NCBI GenBank assembly: GCA_036924285.1
Contig: JAYKYS010000009.1
Location: forward strand, 8,432,001-8,496,000
DNA length: 64,000 nucleotides
DNA from: Asterella californica
Taxonomy: Eukaryota; Streptophyta; Marchantiopsida; Marchantiales; Aytoniaceae
Direction: 5' to 3'
Position 1 is the stretch's first letter; each line of letters begins with the position of its first letter. Made by a program: the position numbers and the translations under genes. The notes under the pieces are model-generated. The model was not told the DNA's origin and searched no databases. It was given only the letters and a program-made list of their open reading frames with translations. This document shows, piece after piece, positions 1 to 9,284 of the stretch.

Positions 1-38
1 ACATCATACTGACTTAAAGTACATCCTACTGCTATATT

Positions 39-3000
39 TCAAGCATCCGTATATAGAATAAACTGTTTATTCCAATCGGGCTTAACCAAGATCGGAGCTG
101 AAGTAAGAGCTTTCTTCAGTTCCTCAAAGGCGGCTAGAGCTTCTTCATCTCCTAAAATCAACACGTAATCTACTCCCTTCTTCAGATATGCTGTCAAAGC
201 ATATGCTTTATGTGAGAACGAGAGTATAAACCTTCGATAATACCCCACCATACCTAAAAACTGTCGTAGCTTAGTGAGAGTACTAGGAAAAGGGAGCTCT
301 AAGATCTTCTGCACCTTCTCTGGATCAACGGCAATGCCGTCCTTGGATATGATATGACCCAAGAGTAACCCTTCCTCACAACCAAAAATACATTTCTCCG
401 GATTGAGAGATGCATTTGCTACATCTAAACATTCTAAGACCTTCACAAGGTGCTCAAAATGCTTCTCCTTACTCCCGTAAACACAAAAGTCATCTATAAA
501 ATCTCTCACAAACTTTCCTAAGAAAGGTTCGAACACTTTGTTCATAAACCTTTGGAACGTCGCAGGAGCATTACACAGACCAAATGGCATGACTCGAAAT
601 GCAAACGTACCCCACGGAGTAGTGAAAGTGGTCAGGTGTTGATGTTCTGGTGCAATTTTGATCTGGTTATATCCGCTATAACCATCTCCAAAGCTGTACC
701 ATTCGTTTCCCGCCACTTCTTCCAAGATCTCGTCGATGAAAGGTAGAGGATAATAATCCTTCTTTGTGACCGCATTGAGCTTCTTGTAATCAACACACAC
801 CCTCAATTTGCCATTTTTCTTCTTTACGATCACAATGGGTGATACCCATTCAGAATGCTCCACCTCGTAAATGAACCCAGCAGTGTGCAGCTTCTCGATC
901 TCTTCTTTCACCAGATCCGCAATTGGAGGACTCACTCTTCGTTGCTTCTGTCGCACCGGTTTGACTTCCTTCTCTAACTCGATACGGTGTTGCTCCAGTG
1001 TGACCTCCCTCAGATCCTTGTAACTAAATGCAAATACATGAATGTATTTACGAAAGATCTCTTCGAAACAACTCTTCTCCTCTTTAGTAACCTTCGATCC
1101 ATAACGTAAGGTGGCAATTCTTCTCTCCACCTCCTCGGGAGTCAATGGTTCTTTGTCTCGATCTCTTTGCACTTCCGGAGAAGGGAAAAGATCCACTACA
1201 TTCACACCCACATTTCGTTCTTCTCTCTCCTCCTCTGACGATGTATTTTCAGATTCTGAATCTGAAGAATTGGTACCTACATCAGAAGTAGTATCGACAA
1301 CTTCTGACTCCCAGTAGTCCGATGTGGGTCGATCCGATTCTGACGTCCCAACTTGATCTCCGAGCAATGGAACTTTGATCCGGTGGTGATTCGGTCCGAT
1401 GCGTAAATAACCTTTGTGCCAGTTATCCGTTGCATGTACTGCTCGAAGCCAAGGTCTTCCGAGTAACATTTCATAACTTGACTCCTTCAAGATTTGAAAT
1501 GTCATGTTTACTTGCACTCCCATTACTGACACGCAAACTCTCTCCAGCACTCCCAATGGCCTAACTCGCTGTCTGTTAGCCATGCCAACCGTGATACTAG
1601 AAGGACGTGTTGGTACTAGATCCAACTTCCTCATGAGTCGTTCCGAGATGGCGTTTACTGCCGATCCTCCATCGACAAGAACATCAGAGACATCTCTCCC
1701 ATTGATACGAGCCTCTACTTTTGATGCCTTGTTGCATACCTCTCCTTCACTAGCGTCTAAAGCACTCACACCGACAGTAGAAGGATTTACCTTCTTCTTC
1801 CGACCTCGTCGGGAGCTTAGACCGCTACGAAGTTCTTTCCTCACCGAAGGATTCAGAGCAATCAACTGTCCCACAGTAATGTTTGCTCGTTGCTTTCCCA
1901 CGTCTTCCACCACATTGTATTTTGATTGCTCCATTGAAATTGTGAAATCAGTATTTCCCAATTTCTTCCGTCGCTCTTTGGTTTTTGAAGAAGATTTGCT
2001 ACTCCGAGTATTTTGACTTGGAGAATCTTCCATCACGACCGGTTCTCCCTCCTCGAAATGCGTCCTCATCCTCTTCCTCTCATGAGCTAACAGCTCTACA
2101 GACTGAAAACCTTCTCGTACATCTCGCGGCTCCAAGATGTCAATGCATGCTACACCCTTGTCCTTACTTTGTGAAGTTGAAGCTCCATCCGCCGTTCCAC
2201 CATTACGACTCGGACAATTACGTTGGAAGTGTGATCCTCCGCACGTAAAACATCCTTGGCTCGTGTAGTTACTGGGTGATCCTTGCGGTGGTCCACCTCT
2301 GGACTGATAGTTTCCATAACCTCGTGAGCCCCCTCCAACATTTGGACTCCGGTGTTGCAACAAATTCACCATATTGATCTTCAAATCTGCCAGAGAATCT
2401 GTCAAACTTTTCAACTCATCACGAAAGTCGGGAGTAACAGATCTAGATGGTACAGTGACTGTAACCGCACTAGTAGGAGCTATCGGAGTCAGATTTTGAA
2501 ATCGAACAGTCGGAACACTCGCAGGTTTCAGAGTTGGCATGCTCGGCCCTTGCACATCTCCACATGCTGCCCCAACAGTCATTGGTTGCAAGTCGTCTCC
2601 ATCCAAACTCTCTTCCATCCTGGTTGCGATCTTCACTGCATCAGCCTTCGAAGTTGGTCTCTCATACCGCACTTGTGTTCGAATCTCCGGCCTCAATCCC
2701 CCAATAAAATTCTTTGTGAGCATTGCTCCAATGCCCACCATCGTTGGTTCTACTACATCTCCACTCTTTCGTAAAACCACCCGAAACTTCTGTTCTAATT
2801 TCTCCACCCTCTCGGCATAAGTCCTTACTTTCTCTTTCTCTCCTTGTTTGAGGTAAGTTACCTCCACCATTAACTTCTCGTAACTTTCATCAGGAAGAAA
2901 AGTTTCAATTAAGGCCTCCGTCAATACTTCCCAAGTATCATCTGGAGTCCCCACTACTCTTCTCTTCTTTCTATCCTCATACCATGTCAATGCAGAACTC

Positions 3001-3137
3001 TCAAGAAATTCAGGTATCAACCCTACCCACTCGCTCTTCTTTCGATCTCCATTGCCAATGCATGCTCTTTTGAAGTCTCTCACAAATCCTTCCACGTCTT
3101 CTCCATCCTTTCCGTAAAACACCGGAAGTTTCCCCAT
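39..3137 (-). CDS. TE1 gag-pol polyprotein, Ty3/gypsy, Athila/Tat-like, cut by a stop in RNase H
   Basis: Seen: one 1,032-codon frame. Residues 1-185 are a retrotransposon gag domain. Residues about 294-306 hold a zinc knuckle CFTCGGSHFQRNC, spaced CX2CX3HX4C and so one residue shorter than the usual CX2CX4HX4C. Near residue 485 is a retropepsin-like VDGGSAVNAI, with DGG in place of DSG/DTG. Residues about 700-920 are reverse transcriptase with GYSGYNQI and the catalytic FIDDFCVYG. The frame ends at YTDA, the first acidic motif of RNase H. The codon after it is TGA (39-41); reading past it gives NIAVGCTLSQYD up to base 1, so pol continues outside the window and the stop is a lesion. Family knowledge: an F[IM]DDF.V[FY]G RT motif is typical of the Athila/Tat non-chromoviral clade. 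RNase H, integrase and the 3' LTR are not visible. Start chosen at the ATG opening the gag homology shared with TE2. Confidence 0.9.
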   Translation of the reverse strand: MGKLPVFYGKDGEDVEGFVRDFKRACIGNGDRKKSEWVGLIPEFLESSALTWYEDRKKRRVVGTPDDTWEVLTEALIETFLPDESYEKLMVEVTYLKQGEKEKVRTYAERVEKLEQKFRVVLRKSGDVVEPTMVGIGAMLTKNFIGGLRPEIRTQVRYERPTSKADAVKIATRMEESLDGDDLQPMTVGAACGDVQGPSMPTLKPASVPTVRFQNLTPIAPTSAVTVTVPSRSVTPDFRDELKSLTDSLADLKINMVNLLQHRSPNVGGGSRGYGNYQSRGGPPQGSPSNYTSQGCFTCGGSHFQRNCPSRNGGTADGASTSQSKDKGVACIDILEPRDVREGFQSVELLAHERKRMRTHFEEGEPVVMEDSPSQNTRSSKSSSKTKERRKKLGNTDFTISMEQSKYNVVEDVGKQRANITVGQLIALNPSVRKELRSGLSSRRGRKKKVNPSTVGVSALDASEGEVCNKASKVEARINGRDVSDVLVDGGSAVNAISERLMRKLDLVPTRPSSITVGMANRQRVRPLGVLERVCVSVMGVQVNMTFQILKESSYEMLLGRPWLRAVHATDNWHKGYLRIGPNHHRIKVPLLGDQVGTSESDRPTSDYWESEVVDTTSDVGTNSSDSESENTSSEEEREERNVGVNVVDLFPSPEVQRDRDKEPLTPEEVERRIATLRYGSKVTKEEKSCFEEIFRKYIHVFAFSYKDLREVTLEQHRIELEKEVKPVRQKQRRVSPPIADLVKEEIEKLHTAGFIYEVEHSEWVSPIVIVKKKNGKLRVCVDYKKLNAVTKKDYYPLPFIDEILEEVAGNEWYSFGDGYSGYNQIKIAPEHQHLTTFTTPWGTFAFRVMPFGLCNAPATFQRFMNKVFEPFLGKFVRDFIDDFCVYGSKEKHFEHLVKVLECLDVANASLNPEKCIFGCEEGLLLGHIISKDGIAVDPEKVQKILELPFPSTLTKLRQFLGMVGYYRRFILSFSHKAYALTAYLKKGVDYVLILGDEEALAAFEELKKALTSAPILVKPDWNKQFILYTDA

Positions 3138-3272
3138 TCTTCTCTTCTTTTCTTCTTCTTACTCGAGGTACTGCTTGCAGATGTGAAGATCGCACTTCAC
3201 CGCAATCCACAATTTCCCCGTTGAGCTCTCTCCTCTCCAAAGGTTGGAGTAAGTTTGACCCTCATGGTCATC

Positions 3273-3737
3273 TTATCTCTCGTGTGATAGACTATCTCCA
3301 TCCTCGCTAGAGGTCTTCACTCGTTCCGTTTCTACACTCAACCTTCTCTCCAGACCTTCGGCTACAGTTTCTAGCAAAGCAACCACTGCGCTACACTCGT
3401 GCTCAACTGGAATCCCGTCCACTCCACATCTAGGACAAAAGGTTGTAGGGTCAATGACAGCTTGTCTAGGGGAAGAAGGACCTATGTGTAAGCTTAAGTC
3501 GACCAACCCTCTTCGCTCACGCAAAAGTCTATTCTTTGTAGGACACTTGCTCACTTTATGTCCTTCTTCTCCACACAAAAAGCACCTCGAGTTCTTCTCC
3601 TGGTTCTTACGACTACTCTCTGTTTCTTCCTCAAATTCTAGTCGAAATTCTCCTTTCGCCAGATCAGCGGTAACTATCACCGCATAGCCTTGAGGGATCT
3701 TGCTCAACCTCAATTTCCACTCTTGCTGTCCTTCCAT
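3273..3737 (-). CDS. TE1 accessory ORF upstream of gag, double zinc-motif protein
   Basis: A 154-residue ORF between the TE1 leader and gag; its stop lies 135 bases before the gag start. It opens with a WKLRLSKIPQG block, then has a canonical knuckle CFLCGEEGHKVSKC (CX2CX4HX4C), a VDLSLHIGPSSP block, and a second cluster CPRCGVDGIPVEHEC spaced CX2CX8HXC. TE2 carries a homologue in the same place with both clusters and their spacing unchanged. Inference: a nucleic-acid-binding accessory protein, possibly a second nucleocapsid-like product. I know no named family for it. Conservation of metal ligands across two diverged copies argues that it was a real gene rather than a chance ORF. Confidence 0.7.
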   Translation of the reverse strand: MEGQQEWKLRLSKIPQGYAVIVTADLAKGEFRLEFEEETESSRKNQEKNSRCFLCGEEGHKVSKCPTKNRLLRERRGLVDLSLHIGPSSPRQAVIDPTTFCPRCGVDGIPVEHECSAVVALLETVAEGLERRLSVETERVKTSSEDGDSLSHER

Positions 3738-3939
3738 GACGATGATCTGTCATACATCTCTCTCGCTCTATAGTTTGTTTGACACTTTTTTATCACTCGA
3801 CTATCTTCTCGCTTAACAATCTCTCACATTACTAAGTAGAAGCTTAACTTGTCAACCCTGAGCCTCAGAGATCGAACATAACCCTCTCAAGAATTCTGTA
3901 ATTCTTTCACTCTTTTACTTCAGCAAACGATATAACAGA

Positions 3940-4300
3940 TTTGACCCCCCTTCGCTTCGAATGCCATAACTCCAGTTCTACTCGATCAATTCACGCATGA
4001 TTTGGGTGCCTAGATAGCTTATCTTGCAAGCTATCAGCATGGAAGATTTCAAGGTCTAACTCTAAAAACTGAAAATATGAAAATGACTGTAAACTCCTTC
4101 CCGAGAGCTCACTATTTGATACCGAAAAACCCCCTTAACTTCCGAAAGACATAACTCTCTCCTCACAATTGATCTCTCGGAGATATCAAGCTTATTGGAA
4201 AGCTTATCTTGCCCTCTATAACATGGTGTATGTACAAAGGTTCTGAACTCATGCTCGAAAACAGACATGAACTGTACTAACGACTACATACGAATCTTTG
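3940..4300. repeat. TE1 leader with two degenerate repeat units
   Basis: Non-coding stretch between the accessory ORF and the primer site. Two blocks of about 180 bp share the order: run of C, CTT..CTTC/CCGAA, cATAACTC, tagc/gctTATCTTGC. They start near 3,944 and 4,128 and are strongly diverged. The TE2 leader has its own repeats with a related layout. No ORF is supported here. Confidence 0.4.
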
Positions 4301-4307
4301 TATCGAG

Positions 4308-4325
4308 GTCCCGGCAACGGAACCA
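4308..4325 (-). other. TE1 primer binding site, tRNA-Asp-like
   Basis: On the minus strand the sequence TGGTTCCGTTGCCGGGAC lies 3 bases inside the end of the LTR. It resembles TGGCGCCGTTGCCGGGG, the tRNA-Asp complement I recall for Athila/Tat elements, with a few mismatches. The same 18-mer occurs in TE2, so these bases belong to the lineage and are not a single mutation. Confidence 0.6.
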
Positions 4326-4328
4326 AAA

Positions 4329-5131
4329 TGTAAGCCGGCCTGTCTCTCACCCAGGGGTACCTCAGATGACTAGGATTATTAGTGCACCCTAATTACAAAG
4401 ATTTAAGTACATCCATGCTCACTTCACTCAACTCTCTGACCCGTATGGTCACATCGGTACCTCTAATAGCGTTCCTGCACACAAGTTCTAATCCCGCTCT
4501 CAACATTACATCGCAAAATACTCAAGGACTCCCAAGGTCTCCAATGCTCACTTTACTTACAGTCAGGAAAATGAGAGTGTCTTCCACCTTCTCAACTCCT
4601 CCTTATATACTCTACAACTTCTTACCGTGGTAACTTTCACTAAGTTACGTTACCTCATGGTAAGTGCGCAATCCAAAATAGTAAAACTTCTAAAGGCTAC
4701 TAAGCCTTTAAGAATAGCACACACATTACTTGTTCTACTTTACAAAAGTAAGAGATTCTCCTACTTTAGCTTTTGTAAAGTGTTAACTTTCCACCCTATC
4801 CAATCGGAAGGCGACAACAAACTAATACGTCTTTTGAGGAGCATCTTTAGATCTTTGTGCATGACTTTCCATCATGCATCCAATCAGCGATGGTCAACAA
4901 AGTTACATACTTTTGAGAAGCATATTTAGAGCTCCGCACTTGTCACATAGTGTCATAGTGGAACCTCTAATAGTTTCCCCAACTTAGTTATAACTATCTC
5001 TGCTAGTTATGGCTAGTTTTGATCACTCTAGATTTAGATCTTCGAACTAGAGTAACCTATAAGATAGTCATACCTAATGAAACTTATATAAACATGCACA
5101 CAAATAATGGGATACTTGTGACGTGACAGCA
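4329..5131 (-). repeat. TE1 5' LTR
   Basis: Starts TGTAAGCC next to the primer site. It shares TGTCTCTCAC.CAGGGG near its start and other blocks with the TE2 LTR. The far end is placed at ...GACAGCA because TE2 gag homology (DLKINVV) resumes at the next base, giving TG...CA ends. That end is inferred. The partner LTR and target duplication are off the left edge. Confidence 0.6.
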
Positions 5132-5902
5132 CCACGTTTATCTTGAGATCCGCAAGAATATCGGTGATGCTCTTCAGCTCGGCATGAAAATCAGAGGTAG
5201 CAGTAGACATCGTTGTTGGGACAAACGGTCTTGGCACCACCGTTGGAGTAGGAGCTGACGTTGAAGCAATCACCAATTGTGATGGTGCAGGTGCGATCGT
5301 TGTGGCTACACCAGGAGTCGGAGTCGACACCAGGCAGCATGATGAGGTTGGATGATATCTCCTTCATCCAAACTCTCTTCCATGTTTGTCGTAATCTTGA
5401 TGGTCTCCGCTTTGGTTGCTGGTTTCTCGTACCTCACTTGAGTTCGAATTGAAGGCCTCAACCCTCCCACCAAGTTCTTGGTCAACACTGCTCCAATCCC
5501 CGCCATCGTTAGCTCCACATTGTCTCCACTCTTCCGTAGGACCGTTTGAAACCGTTGCTCCAACTTATCCACCCTTTCGGCATATTGCCGAACTTTCTCG
5601 TCGTCCCGTTGCTTCAAATGAGTAAGCTCCACCATGAGCTTCTCATAACTCTCTTCTGGAAGAAATTCTTCAATGAGTGCATTACTCAACGTCTCCCATG
5701 TGTCCTCAACTGCACCAGGTGTCTTGCTCTTCACTCGGTCATCATATCACGTAAGAGCAAAATCTTCTAAAAACTATGGCAGTAACAACACCCATTATTC
5801 CTTCCTTCTCACGTTGTTTTCGATGCAACCTCTTTTGAAGTCTCATACAAATGGTTCTACATCTTCATTGTCCTTCCCATGAAACACTGGTAACTTCTCC
5901 AT
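5132..5902 (-). pseudogene. TE2 gag remnant, interrupted by TE1
   Basis: Homologous to TE1 gag over its N-terminal 260 residues or so. It begins MEKLPVFHGKD at 5,902, passes through the EDTWETLSNALIEEFLP and VGGLRPSIRTQVRYEKP blocks, and ends abruptly at DLKINVV. Several in-frame stops lie in the first 60 codons, and a frame change near 5,320 separates two readable pieces. Everything beyond DLKINVV (knuckle, protease, RT) is missing, replaced by the TE1 LTR. Reading: TE1 inserted into an already resident relative. Confidence 0.8.
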
Positions 5903-6115
5903 CTTGTAACTATTCTTTCTACCCTTCTAACTTTTGTGCAATAACTACTCGTTAAAAGAGTACGAACATCACCAATTCCATTCGCGAATAATCTACCATA
6001 GGTAAAATGAAAGGAAATGGTTGTAACAACACCTCTTGTGTCATCTCTTCTCCCAAGGTAATCATGAGCTTGAGTCGCATCACCGCCTTCTCCACCATCC
6101 GAATGACGATCTCCA

Positions 6116-6592
6116 TCACAACTCAGCCGAGTCCTCTTTTGAAGTCGACAACTTCTCCGTCTCAACTCTTTGAGTCTCGTCCAACTTCTCAACTACTGAC
6201 GTAAGTAGGGCGGCCACATCGACGCACTTGTGTCCTCTTGATAGATCACCCACTCCACAACTTGGACAAGGGTCTTCTCCTAGAAGATGAATTGGCGCTG
6301 GTGACGATGGACCCACTCGAAGACTTAAATCAATAAACTCCCGCTTCCCTTTAGCTCTCTCGGTTCTGATTCTAGTTGGACAATTCACTACTTTATGTCC
6401 CAACCCTCTACAGAAATAACACCACAAGTCGGTTTCTACTCTTCTCCTCGGAGATTCTACTTGAGGTTTTGTACTAGGGTTCTCAAACTCAACGATAACC
6501 TCTTTCGAGCTCTCTCCGACGCTTACTATGACATCTAAACCTTGAGGAAGGTTTCTAAATCTAACTTTCCAATCTTTCGAGCTTCCACTCAT
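6116..6592 (-). CDS. TE2 accessory ORF upstream of gag, double zinc-motif protein
   Basis: Counterpart of the TE1 accessory ORF, about 158 residues from MSGSSKDWKV; an in-frame ATG five codons upstream lacks homology, so I start at MSGSS. Shared blocks: WKVRFRNLPQG, knuckle CYFCRGLGHKVVNC (CX2CX4HX4C), IDLSLRVGPSSP, second cluster CPSCGVGDLSRGHKC (CX2CX8HXC), then ALL..VVEKL and VETE. It stays open although TE2 gag is full of stops, so it may be the better preserved part of this copy. Function unknown; metal-dependent nucleic-acid binding is the natural guess. Confidence 0.65.
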   Translation of the reverse strand: MSGSSKDWKVRFRNLPQGLDVIVSVGESSKEVIVEFENPSTKPQVESPRRRVETDLWCYFCRGLGHKVVNCPTRIRTERAKGKREFIDLSLRVGPSSPAPIHLLGEDPCPSCGVGDLSRGHKCVDVAALLTSVVEKLDETQRVETEKLSTSKEDSAEL

Positions 6593-6730
6593 GTTGCACC
6601 TTCTCAACCATTAATTGGACAAAATATCGTAGAGGAAAATAATTCTACATCACTTCCTTAACTCTTCCGAGCTTTATATTGGAAATCGTGTATTATACAT
6701 GCTATACACGAAATAAAATCTAATCTAAAA

Positions 6731-6988
6731 TTAACTATCGAAGATATGATCCTCCTCACCATCGTTTGTACTAATCACAACAGACATCTTGAACTCACTC
6801 TTGTAAGGATCCAACTCTACTTCACCAGGAGCATTCGTGGCCTCCACAGTGAATGATGCTTTAAACTCAGCTTTCTACAAATCTGTGCCAATGGTCGCGG
6901 AAGCTTCTTCGTATAGGGTAAAGAGGGCACCCCAAGTGCTATAGATGCGGGTTCGTAACTCATCTATACTTAACTTGGGCTTCTCCAT
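6731..6988 (-). pseudogene. TE2 small upstream ORF with one in-frame TAG
   Basis: An ATG at 6,986-6,988 opens MEKPKLSIDELRTRIYSTWG and runs to TAA at 6,731. One TAG (6,875-6,877) interrupts it after ATIGTDL; the same frame continues KAEFKASFTVEATNAPGE to a C-terminal NDGEEDHIFDS. Total about 85 codons. I see no equivalent in the TE1 leader and no recognised domain. It may be a fragment of another gene carried in the leader. Confidence 0.4.
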
Positions 6989-7201
6989 CTCTGTTCGAAC
7001 TCCTAAACGTCTCTTCTTCCACCTCGTCATTCGAACTGGATTCCCCATGAAGTATCTTCGAGACCTCCTTGTATGCCGAAACGTATATCTCTTAGTTGGT
7101 AAGAGATCTCTCCAAGATTTTTGTGGTCTCCAGTAGCTCAACCTCCAAGCTATTAAATCATGAAGTTTCAACAGAAACTTCTCTAATCAGAAGAGATGGT
7201 G

Positions 7202-7660
7202 ATGACTGTACAAATTTTCACAGAACTGAAATTTGTATATTTTTACTTCCCTCATGGTTGTCAATCCCCTCCACTTTGAAAAATTCTTTCTCCCTCTTTA
7301 GACCTCATCTTCTCATGATTTCTTTTGTCCTGGATAGCTTATCAGCCACTCTAAAACACTGGAAAGTTTCTCAGGAAAATAAAATTCACAGAAAATCGGA
7401 CAATGACTGTAAATTTTTTCCAGATAATAGAATTCTTCAACTCTCACGAATAGACCCCCTCAACTTTGAAAATTCATTTCTCACTCTCTAGACCACCTTT
7501 TCCTATGATTTCTTTTGTCTTAGATAGGTTATCAGCCAATCTAAAACACTGGAAAGTTTCACAGGAAAATAAAATTCACAGAAAAGTTGACAGTGACTGT
7601 ACAAATTTTCCAGAGAGCAGAATTTCTAAACTCACAAATTTATCTCCTCTAATAACTTTT
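7202..7660. repeat. TE2 leader tandem repeat, about 190 bp, 2.3 copies
   Basis: The block CTAAAACACTGGAAAGTTTC recurs at a 190-bp period, and tGACTGTA/ACAAATTTT.CAG recurs three times at 201 then 190 bp. Units also share TTCTTTTGTC.TGGATAG and CCCCTC.ACTTTGAAA. It lies between the accessory ORFs and the primer site. No coding potential. Confidence 0.75.
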
Positions 7661-7914
7661 CTCTCCTCCTTTCTCTACAACTCTTGTTGCACCCTCTTTC
7701 AACTCTCCTCAAACCCTTTCTAAGTGAACAAGATGTAAAGAATGACTTCGAACGCGTCATATATCACTACGGGATACACGAAAGGTTCTAACATTGCTAA
7801 CATCGCGTTAGCTCTCTCTCCTCCCAACGTTCTCTCCATGTGCTCTCTCATAATCTCCTTTTGTCGAATATAGAATTGAACTCTAAACATCATTCAACGA
7901 TCCCTTCAAGTGAG

Positions 7915-7932
7915 GTCCCGGCAACGGAACCA
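7915..7932 (-). other. TE2 primer binding site, tRNA-Asp-like
   Basis: Minus-strand TGGTTCCGTTGCCGGGAC, identical to the TE1 site, four bases from the start of the LTR at 7,937. Confidence 0.6.
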
Positions 7933-7936
7933 AAAA

Positions 7937-8829
7937 TGTAAACCCTCCGTGGTCCTATCGATCAACTATCCCCCCCGATCTCTCAACCTCCACGATCGTC
8001 ATCCACGAATCTGCAACATGTCGGGCATGTCTCTCACTCAGGGGTCACCTCTGATGGCTTTGATGGAAGCACACCATGAACTTGAAGGGAAATGATGAGT
8101 TCATTTATTCATACATCCACAAACTTATCAACTAAAAATCTCCTTAAACACATCATCTAAAATCCTCCATTCTAACGACGTTTCTCAAGTTCTCACATGC
8201 TAAAAATATCCCACACTCTCTATATTACTCAAGTTGTCATTACGACAATGTGAAAACAAGGATGAGGAGCTCTTCTCTACTCCTCTATTTATACATTCTA
8301 GGTTTTTACTTTGGTACCCTCCGGTAACTCAACCGTAACTACTTTTACCGGGTTTTACTAAGATATTACTTAAGGTAAAAGCATTGATCACATGGGCTTT
8401 TTACCTTTTCACATGGGCTTATTCCTTCAAAGTCAACAACTTCTAGAAGGATTCTGGAATATTCTCAAGGAATCTCGAATTTCCACCCCCCTCTACACTA
8501 GGACCCACTAAAAAGGAAACATGTGGAATCTCTTCTTGTTTTTAATGCCCACAAAGTCCACAACTTTAATCCAACCACTAATATCAAGTCAAAAAGGAGA
8601 TAAGGGATACTTTCCACCTCCTTTCTACCTTTTAGACAAGATGACAAGATAGTAGTGCTCACTCTTTAGCAAATATTTGAATTCTGCCAAAAGTACAGCT
8701 AAGTTTAACCATAACTAACTTGATACCTCCTAAAAGTACTTTGGCAGCAAATAAACATTCTCAACACTTAGTTAGAACTAAACACCTTACTAATAGACAA
8801 ACTTCCTATGTGTAACATAGGTCGTTACA
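7937..8829 (-). repeat. TE2 5' LTR
   Basis: 893 bp beginning TGTAAACC and ending GTCGTTACA, so both ends fit TGTAA...TTACA. It abuts the primer site on one side and GL LTR sequence on the other. The adjoining 5 bases GGACA (8,830-8,834) would be one half of the target duplication; the other half is outside the window. It shares short blocks with the TE1 LTR but is clearly diverged. Confidence 0.75.
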
Positions 8830-9222
8830 GGACAATGATAATTTGACGTCTACGAAGCAGGAGCACTCTTTTGAAGGTGTGAGAAGCCTAGTTAAATCTC
8901 TAGAAGCCGAGAATCACTTCGGGAAGACTGTCGTGGGAAGACATGAAGCCGTGATCTGGAACCAGGAAGCGTCTTCCCGAGCTTTCCAATACATATCTGT
9001 GTGATATTTTAGGTGGTAGTTGTTTGTTTAGGTCCAGGGCACCTCTTGAAGGGTTTGGAAGCTGTGTGGTTTTGTGAGAAGATGAGATTTCTAGATAAAA
9101 CTCGTGTGTTTGTGTGTTTGAACAGATCTTAGAACTTAGAGCAGCGATACTTGTGCAAATCCTCTATGGGAACTATATCTTGTATACTAAATGGACAAAA
9201 AGAGCAATCCTGCGACACTACA
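8830..9222 (-). repeat. GL-family LTR fragment, minus orientation
   Basis: The reverse complement from 9,222 reads TGTAGTGTCGCAGGATTGC and aligns closely with the first 390 bases of the GL insertion at 14,612 and more loosely with 30,867 onward. Shared blocks include CACAGAGGATTTGCACAAG and GTTCAAACACACAAACAC. It is cut by the TE2 LTR at 8,829. Beyond 9,222 the methyltransferase element begins, so this LTR was inserted there, with TGGAG (9,223-9,227) as the possible target site. Confidence 0.75.
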
Positions 9223-9284
9223 TGGAGAGATGTCCATTCCAGCTACAGACATCTCTAGGAGGATAAGGAGGTACAACTCTACAC

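Noticed and set aside
1504..2016. 170-codon plus-strand frame opposite TE1 pol
   Set aside because: It lies wholly within the TE1 gag-pol gene on the other strand, with no recognisable motif.
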